Assembly (NCBI GenBank): GCA_946625225.1 | Contig: CAMOTA010000042.1 | Span: 1-20,649 of the forward strand | DNA length: 20,649 bases | DNA from: UBA9715 sp003452695 | GTDB taxonomy: Bacteria; Actinomycetota; Coriobacteriia; Coriobacteriales; Eggerthellaceae | Reading direction: 5' to 3' | Part shown: piece by piece, positions 6,655 through 14,647 of the stretch | Position numbering within the stretch: position 1 is the first letter of the stretch | How the letters are laid out: every line of letters starts with the position of its first letter | Made by a program: the position numbers and the translations under genes | The notes under the pieces: generated by a model | Told to the model about the DNA's origin: nothing | The model's input: the letters and a program-made list of their open reading frames with translations, nothing else | The model's database searches: none

Positions 6655-8598
6655 CTAATCCCGCGAGCCGTCGACCAGGTCGTCCAGCTGGTCCAGCTCC
6701 ATAAGGAAGTTGCGCACGACCTCGTCTTCCGCTTCGCGGTACACATCCGAATCGAGCGGCTGGCACGCTGCCAGCTTCTCGAAGATGTTCTGCGGAAGAA
6801 CGGGAACGTAGGCGCGCTGCATCAGGCCCGTCTTGTAGGCGTCTTCGAGCGCCTCGCGCGCCGCGATGTAGATGTCGTAGCGCGGGATGCCCGCAGAAAA
6901 CCGAACGAGCGCATCGCGGTCGATGTCGCGGATGGAAGGATGGTCGCGGGCAATTTCGGACCACATGTCCGCCCGCTCCTTGTCGGTGGGATAGCCGATG
7001 TCGATGACGGTAATCGGCTCGAGCAGCTCGTAGTAGAACGGGTCCACGTCGCCCGAAGTGGTCGCCGTGGCCAGCACGTACACATCCGGGTCTTCGACGG
7101 CCGTCCTGATAAGGTTCATGGCCTCGCGCGCCCCGCGCGACAGGTTGGCCATCATGAACGCGTTTAAGCCGCCTTCCACGCCCTCGGGCGTCGAAGGGGT
7201 CGTCCACATGTCCAGATCTTCGATGACCAGGACCGCCGGCGCCTCGAAGCGGTTGTGCGCATGGTTCATGCGCGGGCGGTGGTTGCCTTCGGCGATGACG
7301 CAGAGCACGGGCATGCCCTGCACGCTTTCCTCTATGGACATGCGCAGGGCCGGCAAGCCGAGCTCGCCGATGGTTGCCTCCACGAAACGCGCCGCATCTT
7401 CGATGGCGGGCGCGCGGAACAGCAGGGTGTCCAGCGCGGGCGAGCGATCCAGGCCATGGCGCTCGTTAAGCATGGCGATGAATTCGCGGTAGCCGCTGTC
7501 GTCCTGCATGCCCACGCCATAGTCGCGCATGATGGACACGACCTCGTCGTAGCCCCTTAGCCTGCTGTAGTCGAACGCGGCCGTGGACCCTTCGGTTGCA
7601 GATGCCGGTTTCTGTGCGGCGCGGGCGGGAACCATGGCTGCACCTCCCGCACCCTGCAGGTCCGCCCCGGTCTGGCCCTGCGCGGCGTTGTGCAGCGCGC
7701 CCGACGGGGTCTCGGCAGGCGATTCCACCTCGGCAGGCTTGGCGGCCCGGACATCGTCATCCGCTGCTGAGAGCGCATCGCCAGCCTGTGCGGACGCCTG
7801 CTCCTTGCGCTCCTTGTCTTCCACGAACCGAGCGTGCGCGGCCGCACGCTCCTCGTCGCGCGTGAAAATCGCGGCACCCGACCCCTCGTTGGTGGCTGCA
7901 TGGTAGCTCTTGCCGATGGAGTAGTCGCGGTACTCGTCGTAGGGATTGAAGTCGTCCACTTGGGCAAGCTTCATCTCCGGATGCTTTGCAGCCCCTTCGC
8001 GATGCTTCTGCCCGAACGAATCCGATTCCCCTTCCGCAACGACTGCAGCATCGTGCGCCTGCATGTCGGCTTCTGGGAGCAAATCCGATGCGTCGGCCGC
8101 TTCGGCGGGGCCGGACCCGTCGAAAGCCGCATCGTCGTCGGACGCATCGACAGCCGCCACGGTAATGGGCCCGACGGTCATGACCGAGGCCATGGACCCG
8201 CCTGGAACCAGATCCTGGGTTATCATCTCGGCCATGTCTTCCAGTTCCTCGCGGGAAAAGCCGATTTGCTCCAGGCGGTCGAGCGCCAGATCCTGCAGCT
8301 TGCCCGCGCATTCCGCAATCTCGTCGGGCGTCAGGTAGGGCTCCATCTTCTCGAAAACGTACTCGGCCATCGACCGTTCCTTCAAGTCGCAGGCCAGCTG
8401 CCATGCCTCGCGCAAGCCTGCAAGAGCCATGCCGTCGGGTATGGACGGATCGGCGGCGGATTTCTCGTATGCGGCCAAATACAGGTGCATGCCCAGAACC
8501 AGATCGCCCGATTCGCAGGCCTCGGCGGCGCTTTTCAGGTAGTCGGTCTTGCGTTCGCCGCAGTCGTTTCCCTGGTTGGGCAGCTCGTGCTCGTTCAT
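6655..8598 (-). CDS. AAA-fold protein with degenerate ATPase motifs, unknown function
   Basis: 647 residues. Residues 1-130 are helical and acidic, possibly TPR-like. Residues 150-345 are low-complexity, Ala/Glu/Asp-rich and probably disordered. Residues 385-600 look like an AAA module. A hydrophobic strand LDTLLFRAPAIEDAARF sits where Walker A should be but has no GxxxxGK[ST]. A Walker-B-like VLVIEDLD lies at 457-463. A sensor-1-like strand VYVLATATTSGDVDP and the familiar VIDIGYPTDKERADMW segment follow. Loss of the P-loop Lys implies it does not hydrolyse ATP in the usual way; it may be a structural or regulatory AAA relative. The start at 8598 has a strong GGAGG 7 nt upstream. The MutY-like gene follows after 3 nt, so the two are probably translated together. 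No family name is recognised. Confidence 0.75.
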   Translation of the reverse strand: MNEHELPNQGNDCGERKTDYLKSAAEACESGDLVLGMHLYLAAYEKSAADPSIPDGMALAGLREAWQLACDLKERSMAEYVFEKMEPYLTPDEIAECAGKLQDLALDRLEQIGFSREELEDMAEMITQDLVPGGSMASVMTVGPITVAAVDASDDDAAFDGSGPAEAADASDLLPEADMQAHDAAVVAEGESDSFGQKHREGAAKHPEMKLAQVDDFNPYDEYRDYSIGKSYHAATNEGSGAAIFTRDEERAAAHARFVEDKERKEQASAQAGDALSAADDDVRAAKPAEVESPAETPSGALHNAAQGQTGADLQGAGGAAMVPARAAQKPASATEGSTAAFDYSRLRGYDEVVSIMRDYGVGMQDDSGYREFIAMLNERHGLDRSPALDTLLFRAPAIEDAARFVEATIGELGLPALRMSIEESVQGMPVLCVIAEGNHRPRMNHAHNRFEAPAVLVIEDLDMWTTPSTPEGVEGGLNAFMMANLSRGAREAMNLIRTAVEDPDVYVLATATTSGDVDPFYYELLEPITVIDIGYPTDKERADMWSEIARDHPSIRDIDRDALVRFSAGIPRYDIYIAAREALEDAYKTGLMQRAYVPVLPQNIFEKLAACQPLDSDVYREAEDEVVRNFLMELDQLDDLVDGSRD

Positions 8599-8805
8599 AA
8601 CCCAACCTCCTTACATAACGCGTCTTCATGTATCCGAAGTATTATCGCATGCAATCGCATCGCTGCCCGCACGCTGTAGAAAAACCGTTGAAAGGCCCAA
8701 GCCCGATGTTAACAGTCACACGCCCCTCTTGCTCGACCGCCCGGCGGGCTTGCATAGAGCGAACGCCCGATGGCCGGCGCCCACGACCAGACCGGCGGTT
8801 AAAGA
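8599..8805 (-). promoter_or_regulatory. Leader/promoter region of the AAA-like gene (extended -10 at 8641-8649)
   Basis: Reading toward the AAA-like gene, TGCGATAAT at 8641-8649 is an extended -10 (TGn plus a 5/6 match to TATAAT). It lies about 42 nt before the start codon. No good -35 is present, which extended -10 promoters can tolerate. The rest of this 207-nt stretch, up to the fold-back repeat, shows no gene or terminator. Confidence 0.4.
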
Positions 8806-8986
8806 CCCTCGGTGAGCACTGATTTATCATGCCGGTCCAGGACGCGCAGGGCGGCGCGCTTCGCCCTCAAACCTCGTTTACCCACGTAGCGAGCGAAGCG
8901 AAGCGTTGGGCGCGTTCGGTTTTCGCGCGAATCGCACTCGCCCTGCGCACCCTGGCCTCGACAGCATAAATAAGTGCTTACCCAGG
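8806..8986. repeat. Fold-back (MITE-like) repeat, copy 2, opposite orientation to copy 1
   Basis: About 180 bp with terminal inverted repeats. It begins CCCTCGGTGAGCACTGATTTAT and ends ATAAGTGCTTACCCAGGG; the two ends match as inverted complements apart from a few differences. The interior aligns with the reverse complement of copy 1 (5585-5750), except for a local difference around 8884-8910 (GTAGCGAGCGAAGCGAAGCG). It fills most of the gap between the AAA-like gene and the HAD phosphatase. No transposase is encoded, so any mobility would have to be supplied in trans. Confidence 0.75.
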
Positions 8987-9008
8987 GAAACGATGGATAA
9001 CCATGCCC

Positions 9009-9713
9009 CTAGCGCTTGGGAACGTCTATCTCCCAATCCAGAATGGGCCATCCGCGCTTCTCGGCTATCCTGCGCATGCCGCTGTTGGGGCTGACGGCGA
9101 ACGGATGCTTGGCCGCTGCCAGCAGGGGCTCGTCGGAATGGTGGTCGCCATACGCGTAGGCAAGCTCCCAGTTTCCTTCGCCGAAACGGCCGTCGCACCA
9201 ATGGATGAGCGCCACGATTTTCGCGTCGCCCTCTATGGGCAGGCCATCCACTTCGCGCGTGTACGTGCCATCTTCGGCCACTTTCATGCGCGTGGAAATC
9301 TGGTGCTGGAACGAATGCTCTTCCATAGCGCGCAGGACAATGGGCTCGAAGGTAGCCGACACAACTACGACCTCGCAGCCCTTTTCCGTGCATTTGCGCA
9401 TTGCCCGTTCCGCTTCGGGACGAAAGCGATGGGCTATCCATTCGTCATAGAAATTGCGCAGGTACTGATCGACCTCGCGCTTGGGCTTCCCCGCGAACGC
9501 GCGGAAAACCTGCCCGCGCACCCAACTTTCGTTCTGCGGCAGATGCAATTTGTAAGCAACGCCCCAACACCCGATTTTCAACGAAGTGATCGGGCTTATC
9601 TTGAGCGTAAAAATAAGGCGGTTCACCAGCCACGACGGCGAAGATCCCTCGATAGAGGTGCCGTCGAAGTCGAATACCGCAATTTGAACTTTTTCCGCCT
9701 GGGTTTCAGTCAT
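9009..9713 (-). CDS. HAD superfamily phosphatase, subfamily IB (SerB-like)
   Basis: 234 residues. All four HAD motifs are visible. Motif I is FDFDGTSIEG (nucleophile Asp15, acid Asp17). Motif II is VVVSATFEP. Motif III is the Lys in GDAKIVALI. Motif IV is YGDHHSDEPLL with the Mg-binding Asp pair. The arrangement, with a helical cap after motif I, fits the IB group that includes phosphoserine phosphatase and related phosphomonoesterases; the substrate is not readable. The start at 9713 begins just before motif I. An upstream TTG at 9773 in the same frame is rejected because it forms part of a TTGACA -35-like sequence and a palindrome. The gene stands alone between an intergenic palindrome and a fold-back repeat, in the same direction as its neighbours. 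Confidence 0.9.
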   Translation of the reverse strand: MTETQAEKVQIAVFDFDGTSIEGSSPSWLVNRLIFTLKISPITSLKIGCWGVAYKLHLPQNESWVRGQVFRAFAGKPKREVDQYLRNFYDEWIAHRFRPEAERAMRKCTEKGCEVVVVSATFEPIVLRAMEEHSFQHQISTRMKVAEDGTYTREVDGLPIEGDAKIVALIHWCDGRFGEGNWELAYAYGDHHSDEPLLAAAKHPFAVSPNSGMRRIAEKRGWPILDWEIDVPKR

Positions 9714-9764
9714 AGCCCCGTATTCTACCAAGGCGTGCCCAAAATGTGAAATCGCGCGTCGCGG

Positions 9765-9795
9765 GTGTGTCAAGAGAAACGTCCCCTTGACACGC
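9765..9795. repeat. Small intergenic palindrome (8-bp stem) with embedded TTGACA
   Basis: GTGTCAAG at 9767-9774 pairs perfectly with CTTGACAC at 9786-9793 around an 11-nt loop, with one further G-C pair outside. It lies between the 3' end of the cydC-like gene and the HAD gene. The minus-strand left arm contains TTGACA (9768-9773). A poor -10 (TCACAT) follows at about 18 nt, so it may double as the HAD promoter. It lacks a U-run, so terminator function is uncertain. It resembles REP-type palindromes. Confidence 0.5.
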
Positions 9796-9809
9796 GGGCG
9801 GGCAGCAGG

Positions 9810-11549
9810 TTATCGGGCTCGGTCGAAAGAGAGCAGCGCTGCGAAGCGGTCGTCTTCCCTGGCCAGAATGGAAGGAGCGCCATCCAGGACGACTCGGCCG
9901 TCTTCCAGAAAGACCACGCGGTCGAAGCGCTCGATTTGGGCGAGGTGGTGCGTGATGACCACGAGCGTGCGGTCGGCGCAGGTTTCCAGCAGCGTGTTCA
10001 GAAGCTCGCGCTCCGTTGCGGGGTCGAGCGCGGCGAAGGGTTCGTCCACGATGACCAGGCCAACGTCTGCCGCCAGCACGCGCGCCAACGCTATACGATG
10101 GGCCTCTCCCCCAGAAAAGCCCCGACCGGTCTCGCCGATGACGGTGTCCAAGCCCTGCGGAAGCGACGCGAAGCGCTCGGCCAGGCCCACGCGCCCGAGC
10201 AATGCTTCCAGCTGGTCGTCGGGCAAATCGTGCACGCCCATGGTCAGGTTGTCGCGCAGGCTCTTGTTGAACAGGTACGGGTCTTGCGACAGGAATCCGA
10301 TTGCGCCCGACATGTCGCGCGTGCGCGCCCGAATCGCAATGCCATCCAGCACAACCGTGCCGGCAGTGGGCACGATCATGCCACGGGCAAGCGCCGCGAA
10401 GGTGGACTTGCCCGAACCGCTGCGGCCCACGAGCGCCACGTTCTGGCCGGGTTGTATGCAGATATCCAGACCGTCGATGGCGTTTCGGCTGGCAGCAGGA
10501 TACGCATAGTCAACGCCGCGGAATTCAAGCTGCAGGGCGCCATCGCCTGCCGGGAAGGGCTTGCCGGCAGGCGGCATCCCGCCCGTTTCGGCAATGTCCT
10601 GCAGCCGGTCGATGGATTCCAGGTGATCGGCACCGTCCGACACGACGCCCGGCAGCAGGGCAAACGATTCGATGAGCGGAAAGAAGCCCAACGTGAAGGC
10701 GGCTATCCAATTGGCAAGGGCGGGATTGCCGCCGAATTGCCCCCCGGCCCAAGCGATGGTCGCGCAGACGGCGCCCGCCAGCACCAGCACGCTTGCAAGC
10801 TCCATTGCGCGGTCGAACAGGCGAATGCGCGCCTCGACTTCGCGAACGGAGCGGTCGCGCGCAGCGTTTGCCTGCAGCGATTCGCGCGACCGGCCCGACA
10901 AGATCCAGTCGGTGGAACCCAGGATGTCGTCTGTAAGCTGCACGAAATGGTCGGCGCGCATCTGCTTTGCCCGCACCGTGCGAGCGCGCATGGCCAGCAG
11001 CGTGCACAGGGGCACGAGCACGACCGTTGCCGCGAACACGAGCAGCATTATCAGGGCGAAGGGCACCGAGAATACCCCGAACACGACGGCAGCGCCGATG
11101 GCCAGCAGCAGCGCGATGGCCGAAGGGAACACGACGCGCAGGTACAGGTTCTGCAAATGCGCGATGTCGTCTGCCAGCAAGCCGAGGTATTCGCCCGACG
11201 CGCGCGCCTGCGTGGGGTCGGAGGCGTTGCGCGCCACATGACGGTACAGCACGCGGCGCAGGTCGGAGGTGATCTTCAGAACCCAATCGTGGCTGACCAG
11301 ACGCTCCAGATAGCGGGCGAACGGTCGGCCCAGCCCGAACAGCTGCACGAACGCGACCGGGATCATCACCGAGAAAAGCGTAGTTCCCGCCTGCGCAGTT
11401 GCGCTTATCAAATAGCCCGACGTGAACATGAGCAGCGCTGCGCACCCCGACGCAACGAGGCCCAGCGCCAATGCTATGGCAACCGAGCGCTTGTACGCGG
11501 AAAGGAACGCCCTCAACCAGGCGAAACGACTGTCCGAACTCGAGCTCAT
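9810..11549 (-). CDS. cydC: ABC half-transporter, CydC-like (thiol exporter subunit)
   Basis: 579 residues: an N-terminal six-helix membrane domain (about 20-305) fused to an ATPase domain. Walker A is GRSGSGKS (375-382), the Q-loop is FLSQDPYLF, and the signature is FSGGE rather than LSGGQ (478-482). Walker B is LVIVDEP (498-504) and the switch His is in VVITHH. CydC pairs with CydD to export cysteine/glutathione and is needed for cytochrome bd assembly. That role is known for the family; here it rests on fold, length and gene pairing. The start at 11549 overlaps the cydD-like stop as ATGA, a classic coupled junction, so the longer upstream open frame is ignored. No cydAB lies nearby, so another small-molecule export role remains possible. 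Confidence 0.85.
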   Translation of the reverse strand: MSSSSDSRFAWLRAFLSAYKRSVAIALALGLVASGCAALLMFTSGYLISATAQAGTTLFSVMIPVAFVQLFGLGRPFARYLERLVSHDWVLKITSDLRRVLYRHVARNASDPTQARASGEYLGLLADDIAHLQNLYLRVVFPSAIALLLAIGAAVVFGVFSVPFALIMLLVFAATVVLVPLCTLLAMRARTVRAKQMRADHFVQLTDDILGSTDWILSGRSRESLQANAARDRSVREVEARIRLFDRAMELASVLVLAGAVCATIAWAGGQFGGNPALANWIAAFTLGFFPLIESFALLPGVVSDGADHLESIDRLQDIAETGGMPPAGKPFPAGDGALQLEFRGVDYAYPAASRNAIDGLDICIQPGQNVALVGRSGSGKSTFAALARGMIVPTAGTVVLDGIAIRARTRDMSGAIGFLSQDPYLFNKSLRDNLTMGVHDLPDDQLEALLGRVGLAERFASLPQGLDTVIGETGRGFSGGEAHRIALARVLAADVGLVIVDEPFAALDPATERELLNTLLETCADRTLVVITHHLAQIERFDRVVFLEDGRVVLDGAPSILAREDDRFAALLSFDRAR

Positions 11550-13288
11550 GCGACATCGCCCCCCTCCGCCAGGGACGCCAGGAAGCGCCCTTGCTGCGCA
11601 AGGTCGGCCGGACGCCCGGATTCCACCAGCCGGCCGTCCTCGATTACGCACACGCGGTCCATGTCGGCAAGCCAGTGCATGCGATGCGTCGCGAACACGA
11701 CGGTCCTGCCCTGCAGCAACGGCAGCAGATGCTGTTTCATTTCCAGCTCGGTCTCGATATCCAGATGCGCGGTAGGCTCGTCGAACACGAGGATGCGCGG
11801 CTGCGGGTCCAGCAGGATGCGCGCGAGCGCCACGCGGTGGGCCTGGCCACCCGACAGGCCGCGCTCTCCTTCGCCGATGCGCGCATCCAGCCCGCCAGGC
11901 AGTTCGGAGACCAGTTCGGACAAGCCCACGACCTGCGCAACGCGCTGCACCTCTTCCAAAGTGGCCTCGGGATAGTAGAAGCGCATGTTGTCTGCAAGCG
12001 TGCCGCGGAAAATATAGGGATTCTGCGGGACGAAGTGAACGGGAAGCCGTGCCTGCACGCTGCCGGAAACCGGCTGCAACAGCCCCGACATCAGGCCCGC
12101 AAGGGTGCTCTTACCCGACCCGCTGCGCCCGACGAGCGCAACCCGTTCCCCGGGGGCGATGGCTAGCGAGATGTTGCGAACGGCCGGCTCGTCCGACCCC
12201 GCGTATTCATAGCACACATCGTTCAGCACGATCGCGTCCCGCGATTCCGCGGCATCGCCGTGCACAGCTCCTTTCCCCGCGGCATCGTCTATGCCGGACG
12301 CTTGCCCCCCATCGGCGGAAACGATGTCCAACACGGCGGCAAGCGCGTTCTTGCCATCCAGCGAAGCGTGGAAATCGCTTGCAAACGAGCGTATAGGGGC
12401 AAAGTACTCGGGTGCAAGGATGAGGGCGAACAGGCCCGTTGCCAGGTCCACCGAGCCGTCCATAAGGCGAAACGCCAGCATCATGGCCACGGCGGCCACG
12501 CCGAACGTGGCGCACAGGTCCAGGACCGCGCTTGAAAGGGTGGCGGTTACCAACGTGCGAACAGTGGCACGACGCAAGTTTTCGCTCGTGCGGAACACAT
12601 CGTCTTCGGCCTGATGGACGGCCCCCGCCGCCACAATGGCGTCCAAGCCGCGCAGGGTGTCCAGGAAATGGTTGGACAAGCGATTGTACACAGCGTATTG
12701 CCGCTCGGCGCGATCGCGTGCCTGGCGGCCGAGCAGAATCATGAAGAACATGATGACGGGAAGCATGACCGCCAGTATTATGCCGCTTGGCCAGTCGGCC
12801 GAGAACGCGCACGCCAGAAGCGGCAGCGATATTGCCGCCATGCCGATTATCTTGGGCGGTATGATGCGCAGGTACGTCTGCACGTCGTCGATGCCCTGGC
12901 TCGCCGTCGTCGCCACCGAAGCCGCGCCGAGGGTTTCGCTAATCCGCGCGTCTACGTCGAAGGACCGTTCGAGCACCTGGCCATGCAGCTGAACGGCGCG
13001 TTCGCACGAATAGCGGTCGAGCATGGTCTCCTGTGCGAACACGAGCAGCCGGTGAAACGCAAAGCAGGCGAAGAATGCCGCGATGGTCGTAGCCTGCTCG
13101 TGCACGCCGGCGCCCGCCCACAGTGCGGCAACGGCCGTGGACAATGCCCATGCCTGGCCCGCGATCGCGCCGGCCTGCAGCAAGGCGAGCACCACGAGCG
13201 CCATCATAACGCCCTTCATTCCCGCCAGTTTCATGAGGTTTCGGTCGAACACCCGATCATCTCGCATTCGTAACAGCCTGAACCGCAT
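11546..13288 (-). CDS. cydD: ABC half-transporter, CydD-like (thiol exporter subunit)
   Basis: 580 residues with a six-helix membrane domain (about 25-305), then a nucleotide-binding domain. Walker A is GRSGSGKS (387-394), the Q-loop is FVPQNPYIF, the signature is LSGGQ (478-482) and Walker B is ILVFDEP (499-505). The switch His is in VVFATHRMHW. It is the upstream partner of the CydC-like protein, sharing a 4-nt stop/start overlap, so a heterodimer is expected. The ATG at 13288 has no convincing ribosome site. A second ATG at 13267 (MRDDRV) has a weak AGG about 10 nt upstream and could be the true start. A non-conserved linker of about 30 residues (325-352) precedes the ATPase domain. The gene is divergent from the PF06541-type gene across an AT-rich region. 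Confidence 0.85.
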   Translation of the reverse strand: MRFRLLRMRDDRVFDRNLMKLAGMKGVMMALVVLALLQAGAIAGQAWALSTAVAALWAGAGVHEQATTIAAFFACFAFHRLLVFAQETMLDRYSCERAVQLHGQVLERSFDVDARISETLGAASVATTASQGIDDVQTYLRIIPPKIIGMAAISLPLLACAFSADWPSGIILAVMLPVIMFFMILLGRQARDRAERQYAVYNRLSNHFLDTLRGLDAIVAAGAVHQAEDDVFRTSENLRRATVRTLVTATLSSAVLDLCATFGVAAVAMMLAFRLMDGSVDLATGLFALILAPEYFAPIRSFASDFHASLDGKNALAAVLDIVSADGGQASGIDDAAGKGAVHGDAAESRDAIVLNDVCYEYAGSDEPAVRNISLAIAPGERVALVGRSGSGKSTLAGLMSGLLQPVSGSVQARLPVHFVPQNPYIFRGTLADNMRFYYPEATLEEVQRVAQVVGLSELVSELPGGLDARIGEGERGLSGGQAHRVALARILLDPQPRILVFDEPTAHLDIETELEMKQHLLPLLQGRTVVFATHRMHWLADMDRVCVIEDGRLVESGRPADLAQQGRFLASLAEGGDVA

Positions 13289-13315
13289 CGGCGACGCAGC
13301 GCGCCGATGAATTTC

Positions 13316-13355
13316 AAATGCTTATCATTTACACCTACATTACCATCGTTGTCAA
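13316..13355 (-). promoter_or_regulatory. Candidate promoter and operator of the cydDC-like operon
   Basis: On the minus strand, a perfect TTGACA (13350-13355) is followed after 18 nt by a weak -10, TAAATG (13326-13331). An inverted repeat, AAATG-CTTAT-CATTT, at 13316-13330 overlaps that -10. Its position would allow a repressor to block transcription. The minus-strand sequence AATGATAAGCATT loosely resembles Fur-family boxes. The hexamer and palindrome are seen; the regulator is inference. Confidence 0.4.
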
Positions 13356-13363
13356 TCTTGACG

Positions 13364-13392
13364 TTAACTCGATTAGTCCTGTGCAGTATACT
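13364..13392 (+). promoter_or_regulatory. Candidate sigma-70 promoter of the PF06541-type gene
   Basis: TTAACT (13364-13369), an exact 17-nt spacer, then TATACT (13387-13392, 5/6 match). This is the best promoter pair in the window. The start codon at 13497 is about 100 nt downstream of the predicted start of transcription. It sits back-to-back with the cydDC-like promoter. Confidence 0.55.
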
Positions 13393-13496
13393 AGCTACCG
13401 CCGCTGGCCGAGCCGTGGGCGGCGACGAAGCATGCGAACCGGGACCCAAAGCGGATCCGGTCACGGCCTTTCCAGAAATGAAAAGCTAGGAAATCG

Positions 13497-14552
13497 ATGG
13501 CATCTGCACCTGAAACCATAGCCCAGCACGTGCTGCGCGCGCTCATGGCGCTCTCGGTCGTATTCGGCGCGGCGCAGCTGGGCATATATCTTGCCGAAGA
13601 GGGCATCGCGGGCTTCGCCGAGCCTTGGCGCGCCGTAGTGTACGGCATGCTGGTCGCCGCCATCGCCGCGGACTTCGCGGCCATCGTCGTGCTGGACCGC
13701 AAGCGCAAGGTGCATGCAGCCCGGATGGTGGCGCGGGGGTTGGTGGCGCTGCTGCTGCTCGCCTTCGTCTTCGACGTCCTGTTCGTTGCGAGCACGCCGC
13801 TATCGTCGGTGCTCATCTTCCAGTTCGTGTGCACCGTGGTCTACCAGATGGCGAACGACCCGAACCTCGACCGCCACGCGCCGCGCGAGGGGGGCTTCCG
13901 CGGTGCGATACCGCTTAGCTTCTTCAATTTGTTCTGGATATTCACCATTTGCAGCGTGCTCGGCCTGATTGGGGAGACGCTGGTAAGCCTCGTGCGCGAC
14001 GGCCATTGGGAATCGCGCGCGGGCTTCGTGTTCGGCCCCTTCTCGCCCATATACGGAGTTGGCGCGGTGCTGATAACGGCGGCGCTGAACCTGTTCCACG
14101 ACCGCAACCCGGTGGCGCTGTTCCTTATAGGGGGCACCGTCGGGGCCGTATTCGAGTATTTCGCCGGATGGTTCTTCGAAACGGCGTTCGGCATCGTCGC
14201 CTGGAGCTACGAGGGGCACCCCTTCAATTTCCACGGTCACACGAGCTTGCCGATGGCGGCTGTCTGGGGACTGATCGGGCTGGGATGGATGAAGCTGGCC
14301 CTGCCCTACGTAATGCTGTTCATCGACCGCATTCCCCTGCGCATGCGCGTGCCGCTTACCGCGGTGGGAGCCGTGCTGCTGCTTACCGACGCTATCCTGA
14401 CGGTCGTCGCCTTGGATTGCTGGTACCAGCGCATGCTGGGAAACCCGATTAGCACGCCGTGGCAGGAGCTGTGCGCGCAGCACTTCGACGACGAGTTCAT
14501 GCGGAAGCGCTTCGAAACCATGTCGATGTGGCCGGTCCTGGCCGACCGATAA
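13497..14552 (+). CDS. Multi-helix membrane protein, putative ABC transporter permease (PF06541/CmpB type)
   Basis: 351 residues, nearly all in membrane helices. An N-terminal block of about four helices (residues 12-115) precedes a region matching the PF06541 pattern. Its elements are FFNLFWIFTICSVLGLIGE (142-160), then FGPFSPIYGVGA (179-190), then GGTVGAVFEYFAGWFFE (212-228), then the aromatic W-x-Y-x-G-x-PFNF segment (236-245) and LGWMKLALPY. This family is annotated as putative type IV ABC permease, but biochemical evidence is thin and the substrate is unknown. The start at 13497 has AGGA about 7 nt upstream. It is divergent from the cydDC-like operon and converges on the thioesterase gene. 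No ATPase partner is co-directional here. Confidence 0.8.
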   Translation: MASAPETIAQHVLRALMALSVVFGAAQLGIYLAEEGIAGFAEPWRAVVYGMLVAAIAADFAAIVVLDRKRKVHAARMVARGLVALLLLAFVFDVLFVASTPLSSVLIFQFVCTVVYQMANDPNLDRHAPREGGFRGAIPLSFFNLFWIFTICSVLGLIGETLVSLVRDGHWESRAGFVFGPFSPIYGVGAVLITAALNLFHDRNPVALFLIGGTVGAVFEYFAGWFFETAFGIVAWSYEGHPFNFHGHTSLPMAAVWGLIGLGWMKLALPYVMLFIDRIPLRMRVPLTAVGAVLLLTDAILTVVALDCWYQRMLGNPISTPWQELCAQHFDDEFMRKRFETMSMWPVLADR

Positions 14553-14647
14553 CGCGCGCCCGGATAGGCGAGGTGCAGCTCCAGCTGCCGCCGGCTCGAG
14601 CCATCTCGGCCCGGCGGACAGGACAGCCGGAGCTTGCAACCGAAGGG

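Noticed and set aside
5768..7207. 479-residue minus frame overlapping the MutY-like and AAA-like genes
   Set aside because: Out-of-frame, Arg/Gly-rich, and spans two genes with their own motifs and starts.
9714..9773. TTG start extending the HAD phosphatase by 20 residues
   Set aside because: The TTG belongs to TTGACA within a palindrome, and the extension lacks conserved features. The ATG at 9713 begins directly before HAD motif I.
14553..14647. Possible terminator between convergent PF06541-type and thioesterase genes
   Set aside because: Only short GC-rich imperfect inverted segments are visible and there is no T-run.
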